From positions 868,001 through 932,000 of the forward strand of contig CBDANW010000003.1 of the NCBI GenBank assembly GCA_965197825.1: a stretch of DNA of 64,000 nucleotides, read 5' to 3'. The DNA comes from CBDANW01 sp965197825 (GTDB lineage: Bacteria; Acidobacteriota; Vicinamibacteria; Marinacidobacterales; DATDRI01). Below, piece by piece: positions 1 through 9,461 of the stretch. A program made the translations under genes and the position numbers. The notes beneath the pieces are model-generated. The model was not told the DNA's origin. It did no database searches and saw nothing but the letters and a program-made list of their open reading frames with translations. Each line of letters begins with the position of its first letter. The stretch's first letter is position 1.

Positions 1-226
1 CTCCGGTCTGGTTGCCAATGAATGCTTCCTGTTCTGGTGTTGAGGCTCGGGCCAATAGGAGGTTGATGCCTTCTGCTCCAGGGGGAGTCACAACAACCCA
101 GCGCTTATCCTGATCGGGTTGATAAGTATCTTCGACCACTGTGAAATGGAGCTTTTGGCAGAAAAATTCGATGGCCTCATCGTAGTCGCGAACAACCAGG
201 GCAACAAGGATGATCGATTGCTTCAT
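1..226 (-). CDS. VOC (glyoxalase/bleomycin-resistance fold) protein, C-terminus cut by window edge
   Basis: My reading of the minus strand from the ATG at 226-224 gives about 75 residues with no stop, running off the window. The protein begins MKQSIILVALVVRDYDEAI, then FFCQKLHF, DKRWVVVTPPGAEGINLLLA. This is the usual opening of a single-domain VOC protein: a beta strand, then DYDEAIxFF, then a strand ending in WVVVxPPG. VOC proteins are metal-dependent lyases, isomerases, dioxygenases or drug-binding proteins. The substrate cannot be told from this half. Only the N-terminal betaalphabeta unit is visible. Confidence 0.75.
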   Translation of the reverse strand, partial: MKQSIILVALVVRDYDEAIEFFCQKLHFTVVEDTYQPDQDKRWVVVTPPGAEGINLLLARASTPEQEAFIGNQTG

Positions 227-411
227 ATTCGAGCTTAGCTCTCGATTCCGCCTCGTGATTTCGGCACAGCTGAACCTAGACTGGGCCTTGCCGCATGCCA
301 TCGCCTTGAGTTGTGAGCGCGCATCCCTCTTGTCGGCGCCCGTCTGCCCCAGGCGTTGACTAGGCGTCGCCGTTACGCGATGCCGTCCGCACGTCGGTGT
401 CCTCGTGACCT

Positions 412-918
412 TCAAGCTTCAGAGTCTCGATTGTCGATCCGTGGAGTAGGTCCTCCGAACAGCGCCCGAAAGACAAGCGACGGGATGCAAATGTCTGTAG
501 TGCTGACCAGGGCCGCTACGCCGCTCAGGAGAAAGCCAAGCGTGTATCCTAGAGGGGCGTGCCCTGTCTGAAACGCCCAGGCCGTTGCCACCAGCCAGAC
601 CGCACCGAGCCCGCATGCGAAACGGGAGGGAGCGCCGCGCCGAGGCAACCGCGGTGTGCCAATTGCATGACGAACACCATAGTTGTAGATCAGGTCGAAT
701 GGATGGACCGGCGACAGCGCCGCAGCAAACGCGACGGCTGTCAAGGTCAGGAGGATCTTCGGCGAGCCAAGGGCTGTCCCCAGCAGGGCAAGTACGGCAC
801 ACATCCCGAAGGCCAGCCGCAGCCATGGCGCGACTTGGGCTAGGTGTTCCTCGTCCACTCGCTCAAAGCCTTGGATGTCCAATCGACGCAGAGCCTTCGG
901 CGACAGGGTCTTTATCAT
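412..918 (-). CDS. DUF4395-family membrane protein
   Basis: The protein has 168 residues. After a charged N-terminus (about 30 residues) it has hydrophobic segments near residues 32-50, 54-70, 100-117 and 122-140, so it is an integral inner-membrane protein. The motif HPFDLIYNYGVRH near the middle and the CIPSLVFRALF segment near the C-terminus are typical of DUF4395 proteins, whose function is unknown. In other bacteria the family often sits near thiosulfate or redox genes; no such partner is visible here. The start ATG at 918-916 is preceded on the minus strand by a purine-rich AAGGAGAGAAACCC stretch that can serve as ribosome binding site. Confidence 0.7.
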   Translation of the reverse strand: MIKTLSPKALRRLDIQGFERVDEEHLAQVAPWLRLAFGMCAVLALLGTALGSPKILLTLTAVAFAAALSPVHPFDLIYNYGVRHAIGTPRLPRRGAPSRFACGLGAVWLVATAWAFQTGHAPLGYTLGFLLSGVAALVSTTDICIPSLVFRALFGGPTPRIDNRDSEA

Positions 919-1040
919 GGGTTTCTCTCCTTGACACGATTCTCCGACGCCTAAACGGCCTGCCGCTCAGCCGCAAGCGGCGTCGTCGATCTTCGAATCA
1001 ACTCAACGCGCCCGCGCCGCTCGTCGGCTGCAGCGGCTTA

Positions 1041-1427
1041 TTAGCCGGCGACTTTGGCGATCGCGTCGATCTCGACCAGGGCTCCCTGCGGCAACCGCGA
1101 GACCTCGACGCACGCTCGTGCTGGAAAAGCTTCGGGGAAGTAGCGGGCGTAAACTTCATTGACCGCAGCGAAGTCATCCATGTTCGTCAGGTAAACCGTT
1201 GCCCGGACGACCCGGTCGAGACTTGACCCCGCGGCGTGCAAAATCGCTTCGATGTTCCGGAGAGCGCGGTCCGCCTGCGTTGCCGCGTCTGATCCAACCA
1301 TTGCACCAGTCGCGGGGTCCAGCGCGACCTGGCCGCATGTCCAGATCCAGCCATCGAGAACCACGGCCTGTGAATACGGCCCGACCGCGGCGGGTGCTTG
1401 GTCGGTCACAATGATCGTCTTCCTCAT
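1041..1427 (-). CDS. ridA: RidA family reactive intermediate/imine deaminase
   Basis: The protein has 128 residues, the normal length for the YjgF/YER057c/UK114 fold. Family members hydrolyse reactive enamine/imine intermediates, such as 2-aminoacrylate released by PLP enzymes, in the cytosol, usually as trimers. Recognisable landmarks are the AVGPYSQAV segment near residue 14, the TCGQVALDPATG strand-turn near 30, NMDDFAAVNEVYARYFP near 83, and ARACVEVSRLPQGALVEIDAIA near the end. The arginine in PARACVEV and the glutamate in VEIDAIA are the usual substrate-contacting residues of active RidA proteins. It stands alone on the minus strand, with 170 bp of unremarkable sequence upstream. Confidence 0.88.
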   Translation of the reverse strand: MRKTIIVTDQAPAAVGPYSQAVVLDGWIWTCGQVALDPATGAMVGSDAATQADRALRNIEAILHAAGSSLDRVVRATVYLTNMDDFAAVNEVYARYFPEAFPARACVEVSRLPQGALVEIDAIAKVAG

Positions 1428-1597
1428 CTCGTCCTCCGAAGCGTCTGTTCCAGACCGGCGCAGTGTCTTGAATTCTTCGGTCTTGCTCCGGCAAGTGGTG
1501 ATTCCGTGAACTCCGCAACGCCCTCACAGGAACGTCGGGCGCAGCATACACCGCGTCAACGGCTCAACGAAAATCACTACCTTTCCTTCCTGGCGGC

Positions 1598-3475
1598 TTA
1601 AGCCGGCGTGAGCCAGAGATTTTGGTAGGGCTCGAGCTTGGCGCGGACCGTGCCGGAAGACGATTCCAGGGTACGGCCGGTGATGATGTCCTTCCACGTT
1701 TTCGCGCCCGTGCCCAGCTCCGTCTCCGAGAAGGAAACTTCCTGGCCTTCGCCGCTCACGTTGGTCAAGGCCAGCACGCGTTGACTCCCGTCGGGAGACG
1801 TGCGGACGAGCGAGAAGACAGCGGGGTGGCGCGTCAGGACCCGCTGCGAGCCGTTGGGGTGAAAGGCCGGGGTCTTGGTGCGTTTTTCGATCAGCTCCCG
1901 GAAGCCGACTGGCGACCTTGTACGTCGAGGTGGTGCGCTCACTCAGCTAGTCGATGAGGGTGCTCTCGTCGATGTTCTTGCGATTGATGTTTCGTGGATC
2001 CCCGCTCCGCAACGCCGACTGGAGATCGTTCTGGGTGCCGAGGAGGCTGGGTAGATACGTGCCCGGTACGCCGCGCAGGACGAGCGCGATCGCTCGGGAC
2101 GCAATGAAGCGATCGACCTGGCGATCCACGTCCTCCTCGCCGTCGCGATTCAAGGCACTGTACCAGGTCGTGTTGATCTCGTAGGGGCTCGTGTTTCCAT
2201 CCGCGTCTTCGCGGTAGGAGATGATGCCGCCGTACGTGAGCGCCTTCCGGACCATGCTCTCGATTTGCTCCTGACTGACGATGTTCTTGATCGCGAGTAG
2301 CCCGATGCCGTCGTGGGAGTCGAGGAAGTTGAAGTAGGTGGCGGTGTCGGACGGGTTTTGCAACTTCTCGGCCCAGCGCGAAAGGAGCTCGCAGTTCGAT
2401 TCCTGGAAGGCCAGAAGCACCAGGGGCGGCAGGGCGAAGTTGTAGACCAGGTGCGTTTCGTTTTTTCCGTTACCGAAGTAGGTAACGAGCTCCTCGTGGG
2501 GTACGTTGGCCTCGGTGACCAGCGCGACGTGCGGTGCCACCGCCTCCAAGATGGATCGGAAGAGCTGTACCACGACATGCGTCTGTTGGAGGTGCGCGTA
2601 GGTCGTGCCAAGTTCGGACCAAAGATAAGTGATGGCGTCGAGGCGAATGATGTCGGCTCCGCGTCGTGCGTAGTAGAGAAGGATCTCGACGACCCGGGCC
2701 AGGACTTTCTCGTTCTTGAAGTTGAGATCGATCTGATCCGGACCGAATGTCGTCCAGATGTACTGGCGCCCGGCAATGGTGTTGAAGCCGGTCAGGAGGT
2801 CGGTCACTCGCGGCCTGAGGATCAGGTGTAGGTGATCCTCGCTGATTTGCTCACGGGTGGAGAACCGGATAAAGAAATCCGAAAGGTTCGGGTTGCCGTT
2901 CAAGAACTCCTGGAAGAGCCGGCTGGAGGCGGAGACGTGGTTGAAGACGCCGTCGAACATCAAGCGGAACTGCAAGCTCAACTCTTCGATGTCGTCCCAG
3001 GTTCCGAGGTTCGGGTCGACTTCCTCGTAGGCGACGATGGAGAAACCACGGTCCGAAGAGGAAGGAAAGAAAGGAAGGATGTGGATGGTGTTGATCACCG
3101 ATCCCATGAAAACGATGAGAAAATCCGACAGGGCGCGCAACGGCGTCTTGTTGGAGGTGTCGATCAGGTCTCCGTAGGTGATGAGGATGACGTCTTTCTC
3201 CGTGAACCGCTCGGTGGGGGCGAAAGACTTGTCGGCTCGATCATCTCGACCGGTTTGTGGGCGGAGTAGACCTTCATCAGCCGCTCGAGCTCCTCGAAGC
3301 AGTCCTCCGCGCGGTCTTTTCCATAGAGGTACACGAGCTTCCTTACGATGGTCTCTCGTTGCTCGGATGTGAGCTCGAGGGTGGGGCGCGTATAGTCCGG
3401 CTCAGGGAGGTGTAGCTGTCGTGCGGGCTTCCCTGAGCCGAGCCGAGAGGGCTCTGGATCCGCACGGGCTGTCAT
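1598..3475 (-). pseudogene. GH13 sugar (sucrose-type) phosphorylase, broken by two frameshifts and one amber codon
   Basis: Three pieces in different frames together make one GH13 subfamily-18-like phosphorylase of about 590-620 residues. The N-terminal piece (3475 to about 3238) carries the charged leader. The middle (about 3240-1947) carries the barrel, with HILPFFPSSSDRGFSIVAY, FDGVFNHVS, GADIIRLDAITYLWSELG with the nucleophile Asp, VTEANVPHEE with the acid/base Glu, and NFLDSHDGIG. The C-terminal piece (1942-1598) carries the beta-sandwich ending PYQNLWLTPA. The first frameshift is near 3238, because the other frame reads straight on as DKSFAPTERFTEKDVILITYG. An in-frame TAG lies at 1949-1947 and a second shift near 1915. 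Intact enzymes split sucrose or glucosylglycerate with phosphate. Decay or sequencing error are both possible. Confidence 0.8.
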
Positions 3476-3615
3476 TTTTTATTTATTGTGGCACGGAAAC
3501 GGGGAAAGGGGAACTCTCTGATGTATGTGGTTGGTGTCCTTGCGGTACCAATGCGTGACCTTGCTAGGTGGGATCTGTAATCTGAGCGCAGAGATCCATC
3601 AAGGAGGTCAAATCG

Positions 3616-4155
3616 ATGCGCTCGAGGAAAGCGGGACTTTCAGAGGTTGAGAAACAGTTCGAATCATGGAGGTCGAAGCCACACGGACGTTTGATCCCGG
3701 AGGAGTTGTGGAATGCGGCGGTGGGGCTGCTGGATCGGTATACGCCGAGCGCGATCTGCCGTCATCTCCGCTTGAATTCGGCGCGATTCAAGAAGGTCCG
3801 AAAGACTCATGGAGCGGTTGTGAGCGCCAAACGTCTCAAGGGAGGACAACGAAGGGTTTCTGGAGTAGGCTCCCTGAGCAAGAAACCTGGACGGAGTGGA
3901 ACGGAGCAGGTGAGCGCGATAGCTCCGAGTCGGACTGCGTTCGTGAAGCTGGCGCATAGGATGGGCTTGTCGGGCGGCATGATGACGCCTCCGCTGAACT
4001 CGGTTCAGGGTGAAGGAACGATGTGCCGTCTGACGGTAGAGAGCGCATCGGGGAGCCTGACGGTCGTAACGTCGAATCGCGAGGGAGAGAATGAGCTGGT
4101 CGAATCTGTTTGTCGCTTCGTGGTCGGCGCGCTCGGCAACGGCACTCACACATGA
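3616..4155 (+). CDS. IS66-type accessory protein TnpA-like (orf1)
   Basis: The protein has 179 residues. An N-terminal helical region contains LIPEELWNAAVGLLDRYTPSAICRHLRL, a helix-turn-helix-like DNA-binding arrangement. The low-complexity basic middle is followed by a C-terminal beta region (MCRLTVESASGSLTVVTSNREGEN) found in IS66 orf1 proteins. The gene starts 8 bp after an AAGGAGG site and overlaps the next gene (TnpB) by four bases, as in IS66 operons. IS66 TnpA is required for transposition but is not the catalytic DDE protein. The cognate tnpC does not follow on this strand. Confidence 0.65.
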   Translation: MRSRKAGLSEVEKQFESWRSKPHGRLIPEELWNAAVGLLDRYTPSAICRHLRLNSARFKKVRKTHGAVVSAKRLKGGQRRVSGVGSLSKKPGRSGTEQVSAIAPSRTAFVKLAHRMGLSGGMMTPPLNSVQGEGTMCRLTVESASGSLTVVTSNREGENELVESVCRFVVGALGNGTHT

Positions 4156-4505
4156 TCCAGATCGTTCCTCAACTGAAGGTATTGGTGGCTTGCGAGCCGG
4201 TTGATTTCCGCAAGGGTATCGATTCTTTGGCTTGCGTGTGCCGACAACAATTCCAGCTCGATCCGTTCCTCGGCACGTTATTCGTTTTTCGTAATCGTTC
4301 AGGCACGGCGCTCAAATTTTTGGTGTACGACGGACAGGGGTTTTGGTTATTTCAGAAGCGTTTTTCGAAGGGCCGTCTGCAGTGGTGGCCGCGTCATACC
4401 ACGGATGGAGTTGCGGCGCTGCCCGCCGAGCAATTGGCGGTGCTAATCTACAATGGACTTCCGTTGCGGGCGGGAATGGCGGAGGCGTGGCGTCGGGTCA
4501 GTTGA
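4152..4505 (+). CDS. tnpB: IS66 family accessory protein TnpB
   Basis: The protein has 117 residues, the normal length of IS66 TnpB (Orf2/YhgA-like, PF05717). The family signature is plain: CEPVDFRKGIDSLACV, then DPFLGTLFVFRNRSGTALKFLVYDGQGFWLFQKRF. It begins at the ATG at 4152, which overlaps the stop of the preceding gene. The stop codon at 4503-4505 lies two bases beyond the stop of the oppositely oriented tnpC remnant (4498-4500). The IS66 order tnpA-tnpB-tnpC on one strand is therefore broken here. Confidence 0.88.
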   Translation: MIQIVPQLKVLVACEPVDFRKGIDSLACVCRQQFQLDPFLGTLFVFRNRSGTALKFLVYDGQGFWLFQKRFSKGRLQWWPRHTTDGVAALPAEQLAVLIYNGLPLRAGMAEAWRRVS

Positions 4506-5619
4506 GCCTGTTCAACGTTTCCTGATAGCTCCAAGGCAGCCACGACTCGGGTGCGGCTCTAGCGTCTTGGGCGTGCATGGAGATGTTCGTCAGGTAGTGC
4601 ACCGGTAGATGGCTGCGATGTCCTCGAGCACCCGGTCACAGTGCTCAGGAAAGGCGGGCTCGGCTTCGATGAAGTAGCGGCGTGCATGCACCATACACTT
4701 GGCAGTGATCCGCAGCGGTGAACGCGGCGCCATCGAAGAGGCGTCGGCCATATGGATGACCTTGCTTGCCTGGACCGTGCGCTGATTCAACAGCTGGTCC
4801 ATGTTCTCGCCCGCATGACGTCGTCCGCTCGCGTACAGAACGATCGGAGCAAGCGTTTTGTCCAAGCCACGGGCAACAATGCCCGTGGTGAAGATGCCCG
4901 TTCGCTCGCCTTGAGCTAAAGTCTCGTTCTCCGCCATCAATGTGAGAATCCGAACTCCGGTGTCGTCACTGTGAACCAGAGGCCGGTTCGCGGCGAGTGT
5001 TTCCATGTGGCGAAAAACCGGCAACACGGCGTTGGCCATTGCTTCGGCGCGTTCGAACTGCGTGGAGGCCCCCGCCCACTTCTGCCACTGCGCCAGGCGG
5101 TGATGAGGCATGCCCATGGCGTAGCGCAATACCGAAACGACCGCATCCACACTCGGATGGTACTTGCTTGCTCCAGCCTGAGGCGGAAGCGGCGCGGTGA
5201 ACGTCTTCTGGCAACCTGCGCATCGCAGCATCTGGCGTTCGTATACCGTCGCCTGGATCGGGGGCTGAGCTTTCAGCTCCACATCCTTTCTCGGAGCTTG
5301 GGTGTCATAGAGCTTGCCTTGGCACAGAGGCTCGGGGTATGGGCCGCCCGCTTTCACTTCGCCATGGCTCACCGTCTCCCGTTTGGCGCCTGTGTAGTCC
5401 TTGGCCCCATTACGGCCATGACACTTTCTCTTTCCTTTCCTTTTCAGCTTCTTTCCGTTTCGCGCGACGTTCCGTCGTCGGCGTGCTCACGCCTCGACGA
5501 TAGCGGCATCGTAGAACGTGGCGAACTGTCTCGAGCAGAACCGGGCAAGCTTCCTCGGGAAGCTCTCCTCTCGATAGACGCTCTTCCAGGTGGAGCAGCT
5601 CAGCCCGCTCGACCTTCAT
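4498..5619 (-). pseudogene. tnpC: IS66 transposase TnpC remnant: internal deletion plus frameshift
   Basis: Read from 5619 downward, the N-terminal part is MKVERAELLHLEERLSRGEL, a charged coiled-coil-like leader. A frameshift near 5405 leads to GHGRNGAKDYTGAKRE, the classic IS66 TnpC linker, found in the frame of the 5372-4590 segment. The zinc-binding pair (CAGC) and the first catalytic region (PLVHSDDTGVRI) follow. At about 4602 the protein jumps, out of frame, from VLEDIAAIYR to VHYLTNISMHAQDARA and WLPWSY, the normal C-terminal tail, ending with TGA at 4500-4498. Roughly 150 residues with the last catalytic acid and the LDNNxxER motif are missing, so the protein cannot be an active transposase. 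Confidence 0.85.
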
Positions 5620-6530
5620 CCACAACCCCGAGCTCGCGGCGAAACTCACGCACCAGCGGATATACCAGGCACCGTTTCACCGGCTTCGCCTCTTTGTTGT
5701 GTCGGTCCATACGGCCACGCCCAGTAGTCGATCCCACGTCCATCCAGTTCGCCGCCAGGTAGCACGTCCCCTCGTTACGCTCCCTCTCCACAAACGTCTC
5801 GAGCAACACCGGCCTCACACCGTACGCTTCCTCCCAATCATCCACCACCACTCGGGCTGCCAGCGACAGCACGTGACTCGCGAGGCCTTTGATGGAAAAC
5901 CACGGCAGGATCAGGAACCGACTGTTGTTTACCACCCGCCGAAGGTTCTTTTGCCGCGTCGCGTCATCCCAACCGATGAAGCCGTCACGAGACCGAAGAC
6001 GACGCGCTGACGACGAGAACTGCACGCACCCACTCAGCTCACGACGAGATTTCGAGCTCCAGACCAAGTAACGCAGGTGTGCGCCATAGGCCACCTTCTG
6101 CCCGAAGGTAGTGGTAACGCTCGACCAGTTCCCTCCACAGCGCTCGCTCCTCAGCGTGCGCCACCAAGCCCAGAGTTACCGGCGCCACGTCCGATAGATT
6201 GCCCTCTCGACGAGACCCCTTTCGTCCAGCCTTCGTGTAGTGGATGCTCGTGGGGCCGCGACGACGCTGCTCGCGACGACGGGGTAGCTCCACCAATCCC
6301 CCCGCTTCGAGCAAATCGAGGTACTCGTAACATTCCTGGGATTTCAAATTTCCGTTCGCACGAACCCAACCCAATGACTCGCAGATCGTGCTCGCAAGCT
6401 CGTGCCGCGACAGTCCGCATGAGTCGATGACCTCGTGCAGAATATTCCATTCCTCATCGGTCACACCCTTGCCGCAAAAGCTCGGGCGCTTCCACACCAT
6501 GGCCTCCGTCTCGTTGCTCACCTGGGCCAC
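5600..6530 (-). pseudogene. DruA-like DUF4338 protein, frameshifted
   Basis: Two overlapping frames make one protein of about 305 residues. The N-terminal half (6530 to about 6100) contains an LSRHELASTICESLGWVRANG segment and ends in ERALWRELVERYHYL. The C-terminal half (about 6105-5600) reads AYGAHLRYLVW, DGFIGWDDATRQKNLRRVVNN, RFLILPWFSIKGLASHVLS, RPVLLETFV and GTCYLAANW. These are core motifs of the DUF4338 family, to which DruA of the Druantia antiphage system belongs. A one-base frameshift lies near 6100. None of the other Druantia genes is present, and the gene overlaps the start of the tnpC remnant by about 20 bp, so I read it as mobile-element cargo, not a defence system. Confidence 0.75.
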
Positions 6531-6753
6531 GCTCCTTTCCTCCCAGGCTGAGACTACACAGATGGTCCCGCTTTGTCCAGGACTTTTTTCCTTTTTGTTT
6601 CAAACCTCCGTCAACAACGAGCGACCCCCGGGCAGACTACTTATCGCATCCCGTCATGTCACGCACCGTTGCCGAAAGGACACTGTGGTTGACATGAGTG
6701 ACAGGGTCGAACGAGCTTGAAAGCCCTCGGCTCATCGGCCAAGATAGCCACCC

Positions 6754-7956
6754 GTGCGTTCCTCGCGTAACATCAAGCCTCTCAAGGTCGCGACCGGCTT
6801 GGAGCGTCTCTTCGACGCTCACCTCGGGTGTCTGCGGCGTCGGCGGGTGGGCCTCATTGCCAATCAGAGCAGCGTCGATCCCTGGTTGCGGCACGCCGTC
6901 GATCGCCTTCGGGAAGCCACGGAAGGCGAGCTGGTCATGGTGTTCGGCCCGGAGCACGGTATCGCCGGCCAGGCACAGGATCTGATCGAGGTCGGCGATA
7001 GTGCCGATCCCGGCAGCGGGATTCCTGTGACGAGTCTCTACGGGGATACGCGCATACCGACTCCCAAGATGTTGGAGGGAATCGATGCGCTCATCTTCGA
7101 CATCCAGGACGTAGGAGCCCGCTACTACACTTTCATCTGGACCATGGCTCACGCGATGGAGGCGTGTGCTCGAGACGGGAAGAAGATGATCGTGCTAGAT
7201 CGTCCCAACCCGATCGGCGGCCTACAAGTGGAAGGTAACCTCATCGAAAAGAGCCACGTCTCTTTCGTCGGGCTCTATCCGATCCCCAACCGACACGGGA
7301 TGACGGTGGGGGAACTGGCGCAGCTCTTCAACGTAGAGTACGGGATCGGATGCGATCTGACGATCGTTCCGATGAAGGGCTGGACCCGGTCACAATGGTT
7401 CGACCAGACTGGGCTCCCCTGGGTCATGCCGTCTCCGAACATGCCGACATTGGACACTGCGCTCGTTTATTCCGGCACCTGTCTCTTCGAGGGCACTAAT
7501 CTCTCCGAAGGGCGTGGGACGACACGACCGTTCGAGCTGATGGGGGCGCCGTGGTTCGATCCGCATCGTCTGATCGCCGAGCTCGAAAAGGAAGATCTGC
7601 CCGGAGTTCGTCTGCGCCCCGTCACGTTCCAGCCGGCGTTCCAGAAGTTCGCCGGCCAGCTCTGTTGCGGTTTGCAGCAGCACGTCGTGGATCGCGAGAG
7701 CTATCGTCCGGTGCGAACCGGACTGGCGATTCTCAAGGCCGCGCGCAAACTCTGGCCGCGCGAGTTCCGCTGGCGTCCGCCGCCCTACGAGTATGAGATG
7801 AAGCGTCCTGCCATCGACGTCCTGGCGGGAAATAGCCGTATCCGGGAGCAGATCGACGCCGACGCTCCGCTGGCCGAGATCGAAGGTGGGTGGCAAGACG
7901 AGCTCACGCGTTTCCGGGAGCTCCGATCCCGTTATCTGCTCTACCCGGAATCGTAG
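6754..7956 (+). CDS. namZ: DUF1343 / NamZ-type exo-beta-N-acetylmuramidase
   Basis: The protein has 400 residues, starting at a GTG. It belongs to the DUF1343 family (glycoside hydrolase GH171 of NamZ), exo-enzymes that release N-acetylmuramic acid from the non-reducing ends of peptidoglycan fragments. Landmarks in order are GLIANQSSVD near 31, VFGPEHGIAG near 65, VTSLYGDTRIPTPKML near 92, LIFDIQDVGARYYTF near 112, LDRPNPIGG near 146, LYPIPNRHGMTVGELA near 170, and LFEGTNLSEGRGTTRPFELMGAPW near 245. I see no convincing signal peptide at this start, and about 220 bp upstream holds no other gene. It probably acts in cell-wall recycling or scavenging of muropeptides. Confidence 0.88.
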   Translation: MRSSRNIKPLKVATGLERLFDAHLGCLRRRRVGLIANQSSVDPWLRHAVDRLREATEGELVMVFGPEHGIAGQAQDLIEVGDSADPGSGIPVTSLYGDTRIPTPKMLEGIDALIFDIQDVGARYYTFIWTMAHAMEACARDGKKMIVLDRPNPIGGLQVEGNLIEKSHVSFVGLYPIPNRHGMTVGELAQLFNVEYGIGCDLTIVPMKGWTRSQWFDQTGLPWVMPSPNMPTLDTALVYSGTCLFEGTNLSEGRGTTRPFELMGAPWFDPHRLIAELEKEDLPGVRLRPVTFQPAFQKFAGQLCCGLQQHVVDRESYRPVRTGLAILKAARKLWPREFRWRPPPYEYEMKRPAIDVLAGNSRIREQIDADAPLAEIEGGWQDELTRFRELRSRYLLYPES

Positions 7957-7966
7957 CGAGCCCAGA

Positions 7967-9457
7967 CTATTTCTCGAAGAGCTCCTCCACCGGAATCACC
8001 GTCACGTTGCGCACCGGGAGCTCGAAGCGCTCGATCTTCTTATCCTCTTCGAGTACCTCGGGCGGCGTTCCGGGCGTCTGGTAGGTGATGGGGCTCACCC
8101 GGTTCTCTTCGAGAGAAGTGGCTAGATCGCTTGCGTTCGAGGCCACCATGGCCACCCGAAAATCCCAGCGATCGAGATGTTTTTTCACCGCGCGGTTCAC
8201 GTCCTCGGCGGTCAGCGATCCCAACCGGTGTTCGATCTCGTCGATGTAATAGCCGGTTCCGTAGAAACGCGAGTCGATGTGATAACCGAGTCGGCGGTCC
8301 AGGGTTTGCACCCAGAGCTTGGAGTAGTTGAGGAGGTAGTCGCGCGTCGCCTCGAAGTTCTCCTCGCTGATCCTGGCGTCGACCAACTTCCTTAGCTCCC
8401 AAAGGGCGGCCCGCAGCGCGAAGTGGGCGTTTTCGGGCATGACCGGGCGAAGCCAGATGCTGAAGAACTGCTGGTGGCGCGCGGTGTTGGGAACGGGAAA
8501 CGTGCTTCCCCCGTCCTGCACGAATTCTTCGATGTAGGAGTAATCGCCATAGTTCAAGCCCCTTTTGCCGCGGAGGTTGTTCATCAGGACTCCGTGGAAG
8601 GAGCGGTGATCGCCCAGATACGTGTTGGCGACCAAGAGGGGATAGAAGTCGGGATCGGAACGCGTGACTGCGTATGGAAAGCCGAGGCTGATCGCCGTGG
8701 AGTCGGCGGCCTTCTCCGCAATCCAGACCTCGATGCCCTCCGCGGATGATGGAGAGGGAAGCTCGAGCGACGAGTCCTTTCCCGCGGGCAGTCCTTTCTC
8801 GAAGTCTTCCTGCACTCTTTCGGCGAAGCCCTCGGGAAGATCGCCTGCCAGCCCGATGTGCAAGGAGGCGAAGGTGTAGCGATCGCGGTAGAAGGCCTTG
8901 ACGTCGTCCAGCGTGATGTTCTGGAGTCCGGCGACCGTCCCAGCCGTTGGGTGACGGAAGGGGTGCTCCCGATAGAGCATCTCTGCCAACAACGTCTTTG
9001 CGAGCTCTTCATCGTCGCTTCCGCGCAGAGACTTGCTCACGTAGTTGAGAAGCTGGTTGCGATTCCTCTCGAAGTCTTCGGGATCGAATCTGGGCTGAAG
9101 TAGCAGATCGTGATAGATCGCGTAGAAATCTTCGAGAAAGTCCCGATGCACGCGGCCCACGATGGTGGTGACTTCTCTATCTGTCTGCGCGCTGACACCT
9201 GCAGCCATCGGATACAGCTTCTCGATCACTTGGACGAGCGACAGATCACGCGTGCCACCGTCAGAGATCATCATGGCGGTGAGCGCGTTCAGACCTTCCT
9301 TGCCGGCCGGATCGTTGGCCGAGCCGGTGTGGAACATGAGGCGGAAGCTGGCCAAAGGGTTTCCGGGACTTTCGACGATGACCGGCTCGTGAGCGGCGAA
9401 CGATGTCGACGCGAACAAGAGAGCCAATGTACAGCCGAGCGATGCGGGCAGGGACAT
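7967..9457 (-). CDS. M16 family peptidase-like subunit lacking the zinc motif
   Basis: The protein has 496 residues with a signal peptide (hydrophobic residues 5-21, FAA cleavage). It has the two-domain M16 layout: ASFRLMFHTGSANDPAGKEGLNALTAMM near residue 36, and a second domain with RGLNYGDYSYIEE near 300. The HxxEH zinc site that should follow GKEGLNAL is absent (TAMMISDGG instead), so this is the non-catalytic partner. It lies 4 bp downstream of the catalytic M16 gene and is surely co-transcribed with it. In the family, active and inactive subunits form a heterodimeric periplasmic oligopeptidase. Confidence 0.85.
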   Translation of the reverse strand: MSLPASLGCTLALLFASTSFAAHEPVIVESPGNPLASFRLMFHTGSANDPAGKEGLNALTAMMISDGGTRDLSLVQVIEKLYPMAAGVSAQTDREVTTIVGRVHRDFLEDFYAIYHDLLLQPRFDPEDFERNRNQLLNYVSKSLRGSDDEELAKTLLAEMLYREHPFRHPTAGTVAGLQNITLDDVKAFYRDRYTFASLHIGLAGDLPEGFAERVQEDFEKGLPAGKDSSLELPSPSSAEGIEVWIAEKAADSTAISLGFPYAVTRSDPDFYPLLVANTYLGDHRSFHGVLMNNLRGKRGLNYGDYSYIEEFVQDGGSTFPVPNTARHQQFFSIWLRPVMPENAHFALRAALWELRKLVDARISEENFEATRDYLLNYSKLWVQTLDRRLGYHIDSRFYGTGYYIDEIEHRLGSLTAEDVNRAVKKHLDRWDFRVAMVASNASDLATSLEENRVSPITYQTPGTPPEVLEEDKKIERFELPVRNVTVIPVEELFEK

Positions 9458-9461
9458 GGCT

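Noticed and set aside
356..843. Plus-strand open frames over the DUF4395 gene
   Set aside because: They are antisense shadows with skewed composition and no family motif.
3664..4149. Minus-strand frames antisense to IS66 tnpA
   Set aside because: No motif; they mirror the real plus-strand gene with its overlap to tnpB.
5600..6530. A complete Druantia antiphage system
   Set aside because: Only a frameshifted DruA-like gene is present; no helicase (DruE) or DruB/C/D partner lies in the window.
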